Part shown: positions 27,955 to 35,593 of the stretch, one piece after another
Layout of the letters: the number at the start of each line of letters is the position of its first letter
Position numbering within the stretch: the first letter of the stretch is position 1
Virus record (IMG/VR): IMGVR_UViG_3300027749_000135
Span: 1 to 55,593 of that record
DNA from: a virus
Direction: 5' to 3' (one strand)
DNA: 55,593 nt
The notes under the pieces: model-generated
The model's database searches: none
What the model was told of the DNA's origin: nothing
Seen by the model: only the letters and a program-made list of their open reading frames with translations
Program-made: the position numbers and the translations under genes

Positions 27955-28946
27955 CTCTTAAGGTAATTAGTTAAAAACTGATTGAATGAAATTATATTTT
28001 TTATCCATTGATCTTTTTTTTCTAAGATGTTAAATTTGTTTTTAGGAAAGTCACCTACATCTTTACAAAAAGATGGAACAGGCAGCACAGATATTTTGGT
28101 TTTTGTAAGATCAATCATTTCAGAATATCCTGTTACAGAATCATATCCAGCTTTATCATTGTCTGGTATCCAGACTATTTGTTTAAAGTCTGATAATAAC
28201 GCGGCTTTTCTACGTGTAGGATTTGACCCAAACAGAGAAGTGCTATTTTTAAAATACGGGTCTTGTCGTAAGATAGCCAGGTCCATAAGGCCTTCAACCA
28301 CATATAGCGGTTCATCTCGTTTTAGATTATCAATATCATATAGAGTATTTACTGATGAGCCAGCCGGATAGAGAACTTTTTTAAGTGATAATCCTGTAAC
28401 ATCCCGGCCTTCATACGCTAGAGTATGAGTTTGTTCAATCACAGGTATTAGCAATCTTTTGGAAAAAGGAGTGCCATTTATAAATCCTTTTTCCATATAT
28501 CTCATTTTAAACTCTCGTGCAATCTCTAGGGTTATTCCACGATTTAATAGATAGGTTACGCAAAGATCATTAAGTCTGATCATAGGACCATCAAATGATA
28601 TTTGTACCTGTGGTAATTTTTTATGATCTTCAGGTTCTTTGGCTTTATTTAAAAAATTTAAAAATTCAGTATCTTCGTCAAAATGCTTGCCTAGTATTTT
28701 AAATGCAGATTTTCCAAGATGCTCTTTTGAGAGTTGATTTAGCGTCCAGGAACCACCACAACTAAAGCAATGAGCAATTCCTCTTTCCACATTTACAGAA
28801 CATGACGGAGTTTTGTCAGAATGTGCAGGGCAGGTAATAAATATTTGAGGATCAGATTCAGACAAATGCTTTTTGGTTTTTAGTCCTAGACTTGCAATCA
28901 GGAAAGTTAAGACTTTAAAGTTTTCTTCTTTTGTAAAATATGACAT
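27951..28946 (-). CDS. DNA primase, DnaG-type
   Basis: 331 residues. A CHC2 zinc finger is clear: CPAH (C39, H42) and CFSC (C60, C63). The Toprim catalytic core follows: PLYVVEGLMDLAIL (acidic Glu, about 215-228) and IVWIPDNDKAGYD (DxD, about 258-270). It makes RNA primers for lagging-strand synthesis. No helicase domain is fused to it and no DnaB-like helicase is seen in the window. The ATG at 28946 has no SD; a TATATT box ends nine bases before it, so a nearly leaderless transcript is possible. Confidence 0.88.
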   Translation of the reverse strand: MSYFTKEENFKVLTFLIASLGLKTKKHLSESDPQIFITCPAHSDKTPSCSVNVERGIAHCFSCGGSWTLNQLSKEHLGKSAFKILGKHFDEDTEFLNFLNKAKEPEDHKKLPQVQISFDGPMIRLNDLCVTYLLNRGITLEIAREFKMRYMEKGFINGTPFSKRLLIPVIEQTHTLAYEGRDVTGLSLKKVLYPAGSSVNTLYDIDNLKRDEPLYVVEGLMDLAILRQDPYFKNSTSLFGSNPTRRKAALLSDFKQIVWIPDNDKAGYDSVTGYSEMIDLTKTKISVLPVPSFCKDVGDFPKNKFNILEKKDQWIKNIISFNQFLTNYLKR

Positions 28947-28949
28947 GAC

Positions 28950-28967
28950 AAGAGTAATATAACTCTT
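28950..28967 (-). promoter_or_regulatory. GTTATATT promoter within an inverted repeat, before primase
   Basis: Minus strand reads AAGAGT, TATATT, ACTCTT: the -10-like TATATT (28956-28961) is the spacer of a 6-base inverted repeat. A transcript from here would start within two to three bases of the primase ATG (28946). The inverted repeat could be an operator. No -35 box seen. Confidence 0.4.
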
Positions 28968-29802
28968 AAAAGTCTATCTTTCCTTTGGATTTGGACAAGA
29001 GCTCTTTAACTCTTTCAGCCATTTGGCCATAGAAATAAGGAATGTCTTTAATAAGAAGAGCAAGATGTTTATCAAGTAGTCCAACACCTGCATGCAGATT
29101 GGGAGCATTCCATTTCTTAGGAACAATATTGTTAGGGTATATTACACCATTTTTTTTGGAAAGATTATATGCCAGGCCTTGATCATAGAATGCTGGAGAA
29201 TTAGACCACACTTGTATATCACAATTATTCAAGAGTGCTTTCATTTCTTTGTTTGTGATTTCAAAATTATCACCAATGTCTTCTTTAAGACGTGATTCCT
29301 TCTTTCTTGTGCCCTCAAGAGGAGACTCATCGTTTATGGTTTCTTCCTCTTCTTGCCCTTCAACCGGACCCGCGTCATGAAAATCACGATCATTAATATC
29401 TGTTTTTACAGGTTCTTCAATGTCTTTTGTAATACGTTGAATATTTCTATCTGTCTTTAATTCTTGGTCTTTATCTCCACGTATTTCTTTAAGAGCAGTT
29501 AAAGCGCCAACTACCAAAATCCAAAGACTATAATGACCAGTGCGATTTGTTTCATGTTTAAATGTTTTTGCATTAACAGTGATATCACCGTCTGACCCTG
29601 CAGGAGTTATGAATTCAAATACAATGTCATCGTAATTGTCAGCAAATCCAGCGCGTTGACAAATGTCAGTACGGCGAGATGGACCAACTTCTCGTTCTCG
29701 GTCATTCATAAACCCTGATGTTAGATTTGAAATTCCTTTTCCATTTGAGAAATCAGAAATTTTAATTTCATTAAGAGTAACGAGAAGTTGCTTATAGTCC
29801 AT
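28966..29802 (-). CDS. Unknown acidic-linker protein, 278 aa
   Basis: Not firmly recognised. Residues 1-110 form one domain (ISNLTSGFMNDREREVG, FADNYDDIVFEF). A long acidic, probably disordered linker spans about 115-180. A C-terminal domain (IQVWSNSPAFYDQGLAYNLSK, then WNAPNLHAGVGLLDKHLALLI) recalls a phage domain with CSCPAF and CKHL metal ligands, but here the cysteines are replaced by Ser, Asn and Asp. If related, the metal site is lost. The ATG at 29802 has no SD; ACTAATTAG ends two bases before it. It sits between primase and thymidylate kinase. Confidence 0.55.
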   Translation of the reverse strand: MDYKQLLVTLNEIKISDFSNGKGISNLTSGFMNDREREVGPSRRTDICQRAGFADNYDDIVFEFITPAGSDGDITVNAKTFKHETNRTGHYSLWILVVGALTALKEIRGDKDQELKTDRNIQRITKDIEEPVKTDINDRDFHDAGPVEGQEEEETINDESPLEGTRKKESRLKEDIGDNFEITNKEMKALLNNCDIQVWSNSPAFYDQGLAYNLSKKNGVIYPNNIVPKKWNAPNLHAGVGLLDKHLALLIKDIPYFYGQMAERVKELLSKSKGKIDF

Positions 29803-29804
29803 AT

Positions 29805-29813
29805 CTAATTAGT
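29805..29813 (-). promoter_or_regulatory. ACTAATTAG element overlapping stop codon
   Basis: Minus-strand ACTAATTAG, spacer AT, ATG at 29802. The same bases encode the C-terminal Thr-Asn-stop of the kinase gene, as happens with two other unrelated genes. Confidence 0.5.
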
Positions 29814-30350
29814 TGATAAGTTCTCTATGATAATGTCATGTACTTGTTCTGGTGTTTTTCCAGAGATATTAATCATAAGCTTCCTAGGAATATTTGACAG
29901 CAATGTGGCATTTTTAAATGCCGCAATTTCCTCTTCTAGATCTTCTTTAGTGGATGAAAGAGAATCACCATCATCTCTAGCAAGTAAATTATCTACGTCA
30001 TCAATAAAAGTAAACAAAAAGAAATCTTTAAGGCTATATCTCTCTTCTATATCTAGAACATAATCTCCACTATAGCCACGATACTTAGGAGCATATACCA
30101 TTTCTCCAATATGAGATCTGTCAAGAATAAAATTTGTCCAAGGAGAGTCTTCAATAATCTCAAACATATGATTAAAGTTTAGAACGCCTTGATCTTGTGT
30201 AGGATAACCACTATAATGAAGCTGAACTAGCGGGTTGTATGGTTGATTTTTAGCAAGCCATTTCCATAAAAGCTTTGCTTGAGTACTTTTTCCGCATCTA
30301 TCCTGACCTTCTAGAATTATTACTCTTTGAGTTACGCCAGTATAATTCAT
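29805..30350 (-). CDS. Thymidylate kinase-like dNMP kinase
   Basis: 181 residues. Walker A GQDRCGKST (15-23) with the EGQDRCGKST context typical of dTMP kinases (EG-D-GKST), followed by LDRSHIGEMVYAPKYRGYSGDYV (DRS motif and substrate lid region) and a FIDDVDNLLARDDGDSLSST segment with the Arg of the LID. It would phosphorylate dTMP to dTDP and works with dCMP deaminase and ThyX in thymidine nucleotide supply. Start ATG overlaps the stop of the upstream gene (ATGA). Confidence 0.8.
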   Translation of the reverse strand: MNYTGVTQRVIILEGQDRCGKSTQAKLLWKWLAKNQPYNPLVQLHYSGYPTQDQGVLNFNHMFEIIEDSPWTNFILDRSHIGEMVYAPKYRGYSGDYVLDIEERYSLKDFFLFTFIDDVDNLLARDDGDSLSSTKEDLEEEIAAFKNATLLSNIPRKLMINISGKTPEQVHDIIIENLSTN

Positions 30351-30904
30351 GCTTCTACCTTTTTCAATTGACCTGCAACATACTTATCAAACATTTCCCA
30401 GCGAATAGATTTGTCTCCATGCTCTGGCTTATGTAGATCTTTTTCAAACTTCATTTGAATCTTATTATCAAAGTCATAGAACCAAGTGGTATTTCTCCAA
30501 GAAGTTCTTACTCCATCATCTACACGAAGTACTGCTACATCTGGATTATCTGGATGAGTTACTAGGAAATTTATACATTCTTTTCCAAGCCAGAAAGATC
30601 CGTTGGGAAGTTCTTTTTTAGCAGACTTTGCAGCGTTCTTAATGGTTTTAATAGTAACGTCATCAAAGAGCCGTGTTTTTCTAATAATTGACTGTTCTGC
30701 CTTAAACGCTCGAGCAACCTTTTTCTGTTCAGCCGCCGCTTTCTTACGGAGACGCTCAAGTCTAATGTTTTCTTTTGCCTGTATTTTTTCTTTTTTAAGT
30801 CTTTCACGAGTTTGCTTCTCCTGAACTTTTAATTGTTTTTTAAAATCTTTTTCTTTTTTTATAAGAAGTCTTTGCTCTTTGGTTAGTCTAGGAGTATCGC
30901 TCAT
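30347..30904 (-). CDS. Unknown protein with basic coiled-coil N-terminus, 185 aa
   Basis: Not recognised. Residues 1-75 are an uninterrupted Lys/Arg/Glu-rich helix (KEQRLLIKKEKDFKKQ onward), probably a coiled coil or nucleic-acid-binding arm. Residues 90-185 form a compact domain (FWLGKECINFLV, SWRNTTWFYDFDNKIQMKFEKDL) rich in Trp. SD AAGGA seven bases before ATG. Coupled to the kinase by ATGA and to the GNAT gene by an ATGA overlap. Confidence 0.6.
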   Translation of the reverse strand: MSDTPRLTKEQRLLIKKEKDFKKQLKVQEKQTRERLKKEKIQAKENIRLERLRKKAAAEQKKVARAFKAEQSIIRKTRLFDDVTIKTIKNAAKSAKKELPNGSFWLGKECINFLVTHPDNPDVAVLRVDDGVRTSWRNTTWFYDFDNKIQMKFEKDLHKPEHGDKSIRWEMFDKYVAGQLKKVEA

Positions 30905-31323
30905 TTTGTTTCCTTGTAAAACATATGTGTCTTTTGATTAGTGGAGGATGACTTAACACTAAAACCAATGGTCTTGTGAAGATTTATGGAGGGAGTATTC
31001 TTTTCATCTATATACGCCCATACTCCACAGGTCTTATATTTGGATAATGTTTTCTTATAAAGAGTTTTTGCATGTCCTTTTTTTCTGTGCTCTGGTAGAA
31101 CATATACAGAAGAGAATACTCTTTGTGAGTCATCATTCACAAAAAATCCAATAGCTCCCAAATACTTTTCGCTATTTTTTAGCTCATCCACAAGCTCAAA
31201 ATATTGAGCACGCTCTTCTGTCATAAAGCCTACAGGAGTCCATAGACCTTTTTCTGTCCAGAAATTTTGACGTTTGATGTTATCTTCATTTTGAAATGAA
31301 ATATCACGTAGAACAATTGCCAT
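30901..31323 (-). CDS. GNAT family N-acetyltransferase
   Basis: 140 residues, the usual length. SSVYVLPEHRKKGHAKTLYKK carries the acetyl-CoA binding motif A (V-P-x-x-R-x-x-G-x-A), followed by a YIDEKNTPSINLHKTIGF segment typical of GNAT motif B. Substrate unknown: it could modify a host protein or small molecule early in infection. It is expressed from the hub at 31.66 kb with the two small genes upstream. SD GAGAGGTG. Confidence 0.75.
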   Translation of the reverse strand: MAIVLRDISFQNEDNIKRQNFWTEKGLWTPVGFMTEERAQYFELVDELKNSEKYLGAIGFFVNDDSQRVFSSVYVLPEHRKKGHAKTLYKKTLSKYKTCGVWAYIDEKNTPSINLHKTIGFSVKSSSTNQKTHMFYKETK

Positions 31324-31506
31324 TTATGCACCTCTCGATTTTAGTATAACCATACTTTTCATTTTTTCTACAGCTTGTGCAGGATCTTCTGCCACTTCAA
31401 AAAGTCCAGGAATTTGAGGAGTTTCTGTCCTATATAATCCGTTGCTTGTACGAGAGGTCAGAAATGTATAGTTTTCTAGAATTTTATTCTCATCATTTTC
31501 AGTCAT
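31324..31506 (-). CDS. Small unknown protein, 60 aa
   Basis: Not recognised. A longer frame back to 31548 exists, but the ATG at 31506 has a GGAG SD seven bases upstream and begins within the end of the preceding small gene, so this start is chosen. The product, beginning MTENDENKILENYTF, is acidic and ends in SMVILKSRGA. Second gene of the leftward early unit; small early phage proteins often act on the host. Confidence 0.6.
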   Translation of the reverse strand: MTENDENKILENYTFLTSRTSNGLYRTETPQIPGLFEVAEDPAQAVEKMKSMVILKSRGA

Positions 31507-31663
31507 CAAAAATCTCCTGCCTACCCATATCTTTTTCTTTTGGATCATCCTCTTCTCTATTTTGTAATACTGTTTTTACAAAAGAGAGTATATCGCCAGA
31601 TCCCCAGCCCGAGGCTTTCATCTTGTCAATAACTTCAACCAGATCAGTAGATAAGTCTCCCAT
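31499..31663 (-). CDS. Small unknown protein, 54 aa, first gene of early unit
   Basis: Not recognised. It begins MGDLSTDLVEVIDKMKASGWG and ends in an acidic tail (REEDDPKEKDMGRQEIFDD). A GGAGG SD six bases before the ATG at 31663, and a TTTACA/TATATT promoter just upstream, make it the first gene read leftward from the hub. Its stop overlaps the next start by eight bases. Confidence 0.65.
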   Translation of the reverse strand: MGDLSTDLVEVIDKMKASGWGSGDILSFVKTVLQNREEDDPKEKDMGRQEIFDD

Positions 31664-31679
31664 AATCTGCCTCCAATCT

Positions 31680-31687
31680 TATAAATA
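31680..31687 (+). promoter_or_regulatory. TATAAATA, exact T4 late-promoter-like octamer
   Basis: Plus-strand TATAAATA equals the T4 late consensus. The nearest plus-strand gene starts 185 bases downstream, and the octamer overlaps the minus-strand -10 region, so chance in an AT-rich region is likely. Confidence 0.2.
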
Positions 31688-31688
31688 T

Positions 31689-31717
31689 AATATAACAAAA
31701 CATTCCGGGTTTGTAAA
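31689..31717 (-). promoter_or_regulatory. Sigma-70-like promoter for leftward early cluster
   Basis: Minus strand: TTTACA (31712-31717), exactly 17 bases, TATATT (31689-31694), with TG one base before the -10 (extended -10). Expected start is near 31682, giving a 19-base leader that contains the GGAGG SD of the gene at 31663. The promoter at 45933-45961 has the same two boxes and spacing. Confidence 0.7.
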
Positions 31718-31753
31718 CTTTTTCTAGACTGCTCAATAATGGCACACTGCATA

Positions 31754-31831
31754 CTGCCACTTTATGGCAGCTATATAATATCTATAATAGAATAAATATA
31801 GTATCTATTTTTCTTAGGAGACTCTGTCTCC
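31754..31831 (+). promoter_or_regulatory. Two hairpins in divergent intergenic region
   Basis: CTGCCA (31754-31759) pairs with TGGCAG (31765-31770), loop CTTTA; it is followed by two TATAAT boxes (31774-31779, 31783-31788). Further on GGAGAC (31817-31822) pairs with GTCTCC (31826-31831), loop TCT. The first may be an operator; the second would be in the leader of the gene at 31872. Neither has a proper T tract. Confidence 0.4.
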
Positions 31832-31860
31832 GCAGATTATATTTGATTTTGAAGAATTTT

Positions 31861-31869
31861 ACTAAATAG
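31861..31869 (+). promoter_or_regulatory. ACTAAATAG element two bases before ATG
   Basis: ACTAAATAG, spacer AA, ATG at 31872; no SD. Same layout as 40141-40149. Confidence 0.45.
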
Positions 31870-31871
31870 AA

Positions 31872-32354
31872 ATGGAAAGTAATTTGTATTTCGCAATTGC
31901 GCAACGTACAGCCAACGGCCGTTACATCAATCTATGGATCAACGGATCAGACAGAAAAGAAATGATAGCACCAGAAAATCTTTATGGTGTTCTCAGAGAA
32001 AAGAATATGCATGAAATGGTAGGACAAATAAATGCTATTGTTCTAGGAAGCTATAGCATGTATCTATTGGATTTTACCACTGGAAATATTGGACTTCTTT
32101 CTGCACTAAAAACCAAAGACGGAGTTTCTGTAATGGAAGCTCTTAGTGGTGCAAAAAACTCTGTTGACCTAGAAAGCAAACAAGAGAGCGTAAGCTATCT
32201 CCTAGACATAGGATCTAATCGAGAGGGAAAAAGCCGCACTAACAAAAAAGAAGAAGCACTCAAGCTCAGATTTTGGAATTCAAGAAAAACATCACAAGAA
32301 GCAGACAACTCTTTTCAAAGCTTTCTTAAGAATTTGAGTAACTGGCAAAAGTAA
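31872..32354 (+). CDS. Unknown protein, 160 aa
   Basis: Not recognised. The N-terminal 90 residues look folded (LYFAIAQRTANGRYINLWIN, INAIVLGSYSMYLLDFTTG), and the C-terminal 70 are charged and probably flexible. No SD; an ACTAAATAG element ends two bases before the ATG. It is the first plus-strand gene from the regulatory hub and precedes the polymerase N-half, which has its own promoter-like box at 32355. Confidence 0.6.
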   Translation: MESNLYFAIAQRTANGRYINLWINGSDRKEMIAPENLYGVLREKNMHEMVGQINAIVLGSYSMYLLDFTTGNIGLLSALKTKDGVSVMEALSGAKNSVDLESKQESVSYLLDIGSNREGKSRTNKKEEALKLRFWNSRKTSQEADNSFQSFLKNLSNWQK

Positions 32355-32363
32355 GGTTATACT
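32355..32363 (+). promoter_or_regulatory. GTTATACT promoter before polymerase N-half
   Basis: GGTTATACT at 32355-32363 with TATACT as -10 (32358-32363). A TTGAGT box lies 18 bases upstream. The start would be near 32370, leaving a short leader with a GGAGG SD before the ATG at 32387. Confidence 0.45.
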
Positions 32364-32386
32364 ATCCAAGAATACTTGGAGGCCTT

Positions 32387-34387
32387 ATGGCATTTGCTTT
32401 TGGAAATATTTCTGTAACTTCATCCAAGAAGTTGAAAGATGAAATAAACACAGAAATACTTCTTGCAGACAATTTTATTGAGAATGAACCTTATGCTCTA
32501 GTGCTTGTGGACAAGCATTATGATACAAGAAAGGTTAAAGCAATATCCACTCTTGTTAAAAAGTATTTTGATTCATATCGTATTGTGTTAGCATCCTATA
32601 TTGCTCCCACTGAAGAAAACATCAAGGGTGGCATAACCAGCTTTTATAAAAAGAACAAGACTACGTTCTCTCAATATGTTGAGGATCGTGGAGTTATTAT
32701 TACCTCTGGCTCTGCACTCTATGCTGTGTCTCGAGATGATCTGCAAGTAAATTATCTTTATGATGTTATTACCAATCCCAGGACCTATTTTTTTGATCAA
32801 CATACACGTCGTTATGTATTTCCAATTGACTCATTTAGCCAAATATTGACATTTGGTCAATCACTATCTCCATATTATGACACTTATAAGATGAACTTTG
32901 CTCGTTGGCAATTGGATGCAGCTGAAAAGAAATATGCTGAGCTATCGTCAGATCAAGAATTGGATGAAGTGATTCTTCACAAGATTGAAAGCACTGAAGA
33001 GTTTATAAGAGTTGTCAAACAACACTCTAGATATTCCCATATGGCGTGGGACTTGGAAACAAGTGGCTTCTCTCATGTAAGAGCCAAGATTGGTGTCATA
33101 ACTTTTTCTTTTGATGGAGTAAATGGTTATATCTGTCCATGGAATTTGGTGGATAAGTCAGTTCTTAATGAATGTCTTGGAAAGAAAACTCAAATAGGTG
33201 CTAACTTAAAATTTGACTGTAAATTCTTATGGCGTAATGGAATTCCTAATGCTGCAATTCATGAAGACATTGTTCAGCTAGGTCATGTGTTAAATGAGCT
33301 ACGTAGTAATAGCCTCAAAACCAATTCATATTTTTACACCAAGCATGGCGGGTATGAACAAGAGTTGGATGAGTTTATTGAAAACACCGGAGAAAATGAT
33401 TATACCAAGATTCCATTTTCAACCTTGGCCAAGTATGCTACCATGGACGCTATTGTAACATATCAGGTTTGGAAAAAGCAAAGAGAGCATTTGGCCTGGA
33501 TGGATGCAACTTTTCCTAATGAAAAGAATAAGTGGTATACCATGACCTCATACTATGAAGATATTATGATGCGTAGCTTACGCGCATTTGCTCAAATGGA
33601 GTATGACGGACTATATGTGTCCATGGATCGTCTTCATAGTGCACGAACCATGTTTCAAGAAAAGATCAAGAAGATTGAAGAAGAATTGCGTGTGGCAATG
33701 AACATCATAGGAAATTTTGACTTTAATTCACTTAAGGTATTAGGAACCAAGATAAAAGCTCTTGGTTGGCCTAATCTTGGAGTTTCAAAAGCTGGTGACT
33801 ACCTTACTGGAGAAGATCAACTTGAGCGATGGAAGCAAATGGGTCATAGAGAGGCTGAGCTTCTTCAAGAACTTAGAACCACCAATACTCTTCTTAATAC
33901 TTTTATTGGAAAGACAGATGATGAGGGTTGGGGAAAAAACATTAATCCTTATGCCGATGGAAGTTATCGCATGTGTGCCAATTATGCTCATATGTTGGCT
34001 GACACTGGCCGTAGCAAATGTAGGGATCCAAATCTTCAACAGATTCCAGCAAATGATGAAACAATTCCTGCTATTATTGATGTTCCATCAGATGACTATG
34101 TTATTTTTAGTCTAGACTATGCTTCACTTCAGGTTCGTCTTGCAGGAATTGATGCAGAGGATGAAACTCTTAGAAAGATTTATAATTCTAAAGAAAAGGA
34201 TTTTCATAGTTCAACAGCTTGGCCAATCTTTGCCAAAGACAAGAAATTCTTAAGAGTTAAAGACGACTCTGGCCATGAACACATCTTTCAGGAAAAAGAC
34301 AAAGTGTCTGTTAAAAGACAGAATGTAATTCATGTGATTGAGGCCAATCAGCTACAAACCGGTGATGATATTATTCTTGAAGCTTAA
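32387..34387 (+). CDS. DNA polymerase family A, N-terminal half (exonuclease and motif A)
   Basis: 666 residues. The first 200 are not recognised. A DnaQ-like proofreading exonuclease follows with Exo I D222/E224 (WDLETSG), Exo II D277 (NLKFD) and Exo III Y350/D354 (YATMD). The polymerase part has TGRSKCRDPNLQQIP (from 540), motif A SLDYASLQVRLAG with catalytic D577, and DFHSSTAW (605-612). It then stops: motifs B and C are on the separate gene at 209-1012. The last 50 residues (about 616-666, ending NQLQTGDDIILEA) are an extra beta-rich segment not found in Pol I. The steric-gate Glu of motif A (E. coli E710, in IELR) is Gln here (LQVR). The stop overlaps that of the convergent gene at 34384. 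Confidence 0.88.
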   Translation: MAFAFGNISVTSSKKLKDEINTEILLADNFIENEPYALVLVDKHYDTRKVKAISTLVKKYFDSYRIVLASYIAPTEENIKGGITSFYKKNKTTFSQYVEDRGVIITSGSALYAVSRDDLQVNYLYDVITNPRTYFFDQHTRRYVFPIDSFSQILTFGQSLSPYYDTYKMNFARWQLDAAEKKYAELSSDQELDEVILHKIESTEEFIRVVKQHSRYSHMAWDLETSGFSHVRAKIGVITFSFDGVNGYICPWNLVDKSVLNECLGKKTQIGANLKFDCKFLWRNGIPNAAIHEDIVQLGHVLNELRSNSLKTNSYFYTKHGGYEQELDEFIENTGENDYTKIPFSTLAKYATMDAIVTYQVWKKQREHLAWMDATFPNEKNKWYTMTSYYEDIMMRSLRAFAQMEYDGLYVSMDRLHSARTMFQEKIKKIEEELRVAMNIIGNFDFNSLKVLGTKIKALGWPNLGVSKAGDYLTGEDQLERWKQMGHREAELLQELRTTNTLLNTFIGKTDDEGWGKNINPYADGSYRMCANYAHMLADTGRSKCRDPNLQQIPANDETIPAIIDVPSDDYVIFSLDYASLQVRLAGIDAEDETLRKIYNSKEKDFHSSTAWPIFAKDKKFLRVKDDSGHEHIFQEKDKVSVKRQNVIHVIEANQLQTGDDIILEA

Positions 34388-34830
34388 CTTTTAGGAGCTT
34401 TTTCTATTTCTTTTATAAGCTGTGCCCAAAGTTCTTTATGATGGGCATAAGCTTCTGTGGCATCTTGAATATAGGTAGAAAATTCTTTAAAAGATTTTTT
34501 AAAGTTTCCTAGCTCTAGTGCAATTCCATTCTCTAAGTCTTCTATATCTTTTCTAAGTGTCTTATTTAATTCAGCGTCTGCTGTTAGGTCATTCTGTTTT
34601 GTTTTTGGTTGAACATTACCAGTAAATGAAGCATAATAATCTGAGGAAATATCATATCTATAAGTTTTTATTAGATTTACATATTCATTCTGTGTTTCTT
34701 GCAAAGCAATTAACATTTCTTCTACATTTTGTAGTGAATCATGCAAAGAGATATTAACATCTTTTACTTCTTGAACATATCTGGTGAGATTGTTCCTAAG
34801 AGTGTCAATATCTTTGGTATTTACTTTCAT
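34384..34830 (-). CDS. Unknown coiled-coil protein, 148 aa
   Basis: Not recognised. Almost entirely helical with heptad-like spacing (residues 1-60 and 80-140), acidic, no export signal. The ATG at 34830 has no clear SD. It ends against the polymerase N-half with a four-base overlap of the two stops, which leaves no room for a terminator. Downstream of an acidic unknown gene; scaffold or virion-internal roles are possible but unsupported. Confidence 0.55.
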   Translation of the reverse strand: MKVNTKDIDTLRNNLTRYVQEVKDVNISLHDSLQNVEEMLIALQETQNEYVNLIKTYRYDISSDYYASFTGNVQPKTKQNDLTADAELNKTLRKDIEDLENGIALELGNFKKSFKEFSTYIQDATEAYAHHKELWAQLIKEIEKAPKS

Positions 34831-34838
34831 ATAGCTTT

Positions 34839-35564
34839 TTAATAAGAAGTGTTTTCTGGATCAAATTGCATATGCTTGTGTTGTAACTTGCCCATGTCAT
34901 TTACAATATCCCATCTTCTATTGGAATCAGGATCATTCTTTTTTAAATCATCCAATTCTTTCTTTAATTCTAAATAGCCTGCAATCTTTTCTGCTGGAGT
35001 TTCTTTTCTTTTTTGCCAAGCGTCATAAGCCTTAGGATGATTAGTTTTCCAATCAGTTTCTTTAGCATGGCGATTTAAAGCACCATAAACTTCTGCATCA
35101 TCATTATACTCTTTTAGCAATTTAACTCTTGAGCCTTTTTTAACAATTCTTTCATTAATCCAAGTGTCTTGCTTTAACAAGACACCGCTTTCCAGCATGT
35201 CTTTTTCTCCCATAAGATAAGGATCCATGATAACAGGATTCTTAGGAGTTTCAATAGCTGTAACTTCTACTTCAAATTCATTCTCTCCACCGTCTTGCTT
35301 GGGAAAGCTTTTCATTGCATCACGCAAATCATCTTCAACTCCATCAAGAGAGGCGGCAGGATCGTGATTTACAGAGCTTAAATGGGCACGATGAGCAGAT
35401 GTTTCATTTTCTGGAGCGGTATCTTCACTGGAGTCATCATCATAACCCATAGGCGTCTCAATACTAAAATTTGCAAAGAAATCTAAAGGATTTTCAACGC
35501 GATCTTCATCTTCTTTATAAACATCATCAATTAGATTATTTTCTTCTCTAAATTTCTTACCCAT
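34839..35564 (-). CDS. Unknown acidic protein, 241 aa
   Basis: Not recognised. The N-terminal 95 residues are acidic and low-complexity (GYDDDSSEDTAPENETS), and the C-terminal 140 are helical, with KAYDAWQKRKETPAEKIAGY and LELKKELDDLKK. Such a layout is found in phage head or core proteins. GGAGA SD and an ACTAACTG element upstream. It could be a scaffold-type protein. Confidence 0.55.
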   Translation of the reverse strand: MGKKFREENNLIDDVYKEDEDRVENPLDFFANFSIETPMGYDDDSSEDTAPENETSAHRAHLSSVNHDPAASLDGVEDDLRDAMKSFPKQDGGENEFEVEVTAIETPKNPVIMDPYLMGEKDMLESGVLLKQDTWINERIVKKGSRVKLLKEYNDDAEVYGALNRHAKETDWKTNHPKAYDAWQKRKETPAEKIAGYLELKKELDDLKKNDPDSNRRWDIVNDMGKLQHKHMQFDPENTSY

Positions 35565-35593
35565 TTAAATTAATCTCCAGTATATACAGTTAG

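Noticed and set aside
31507-31548. Longer N-terminus of the small gene ending at 31324
   Set aside because: The extra 14 residues lie inside the preceding small gene and lack an SD; the ATG at 31506 has GGAG seven bases upstream.
31680-31687. Exact T4 late promoter TATAAATA as the rightward promoter
   Set aside because: It is 185 bases from the nearest plus-strand start and overlaps a better leftward promoter; the region is AT-rich, so chance is likely.
209-34387. Split intein joining the two polymerase halves
   Set aside because: The C-half has no His-Asn before a Cys/Ser/Thr in its first 40 residues, and the N-half tail has no clear splice-start Cys block. A degenerate Hint-like insertion is kept only as a possibility.
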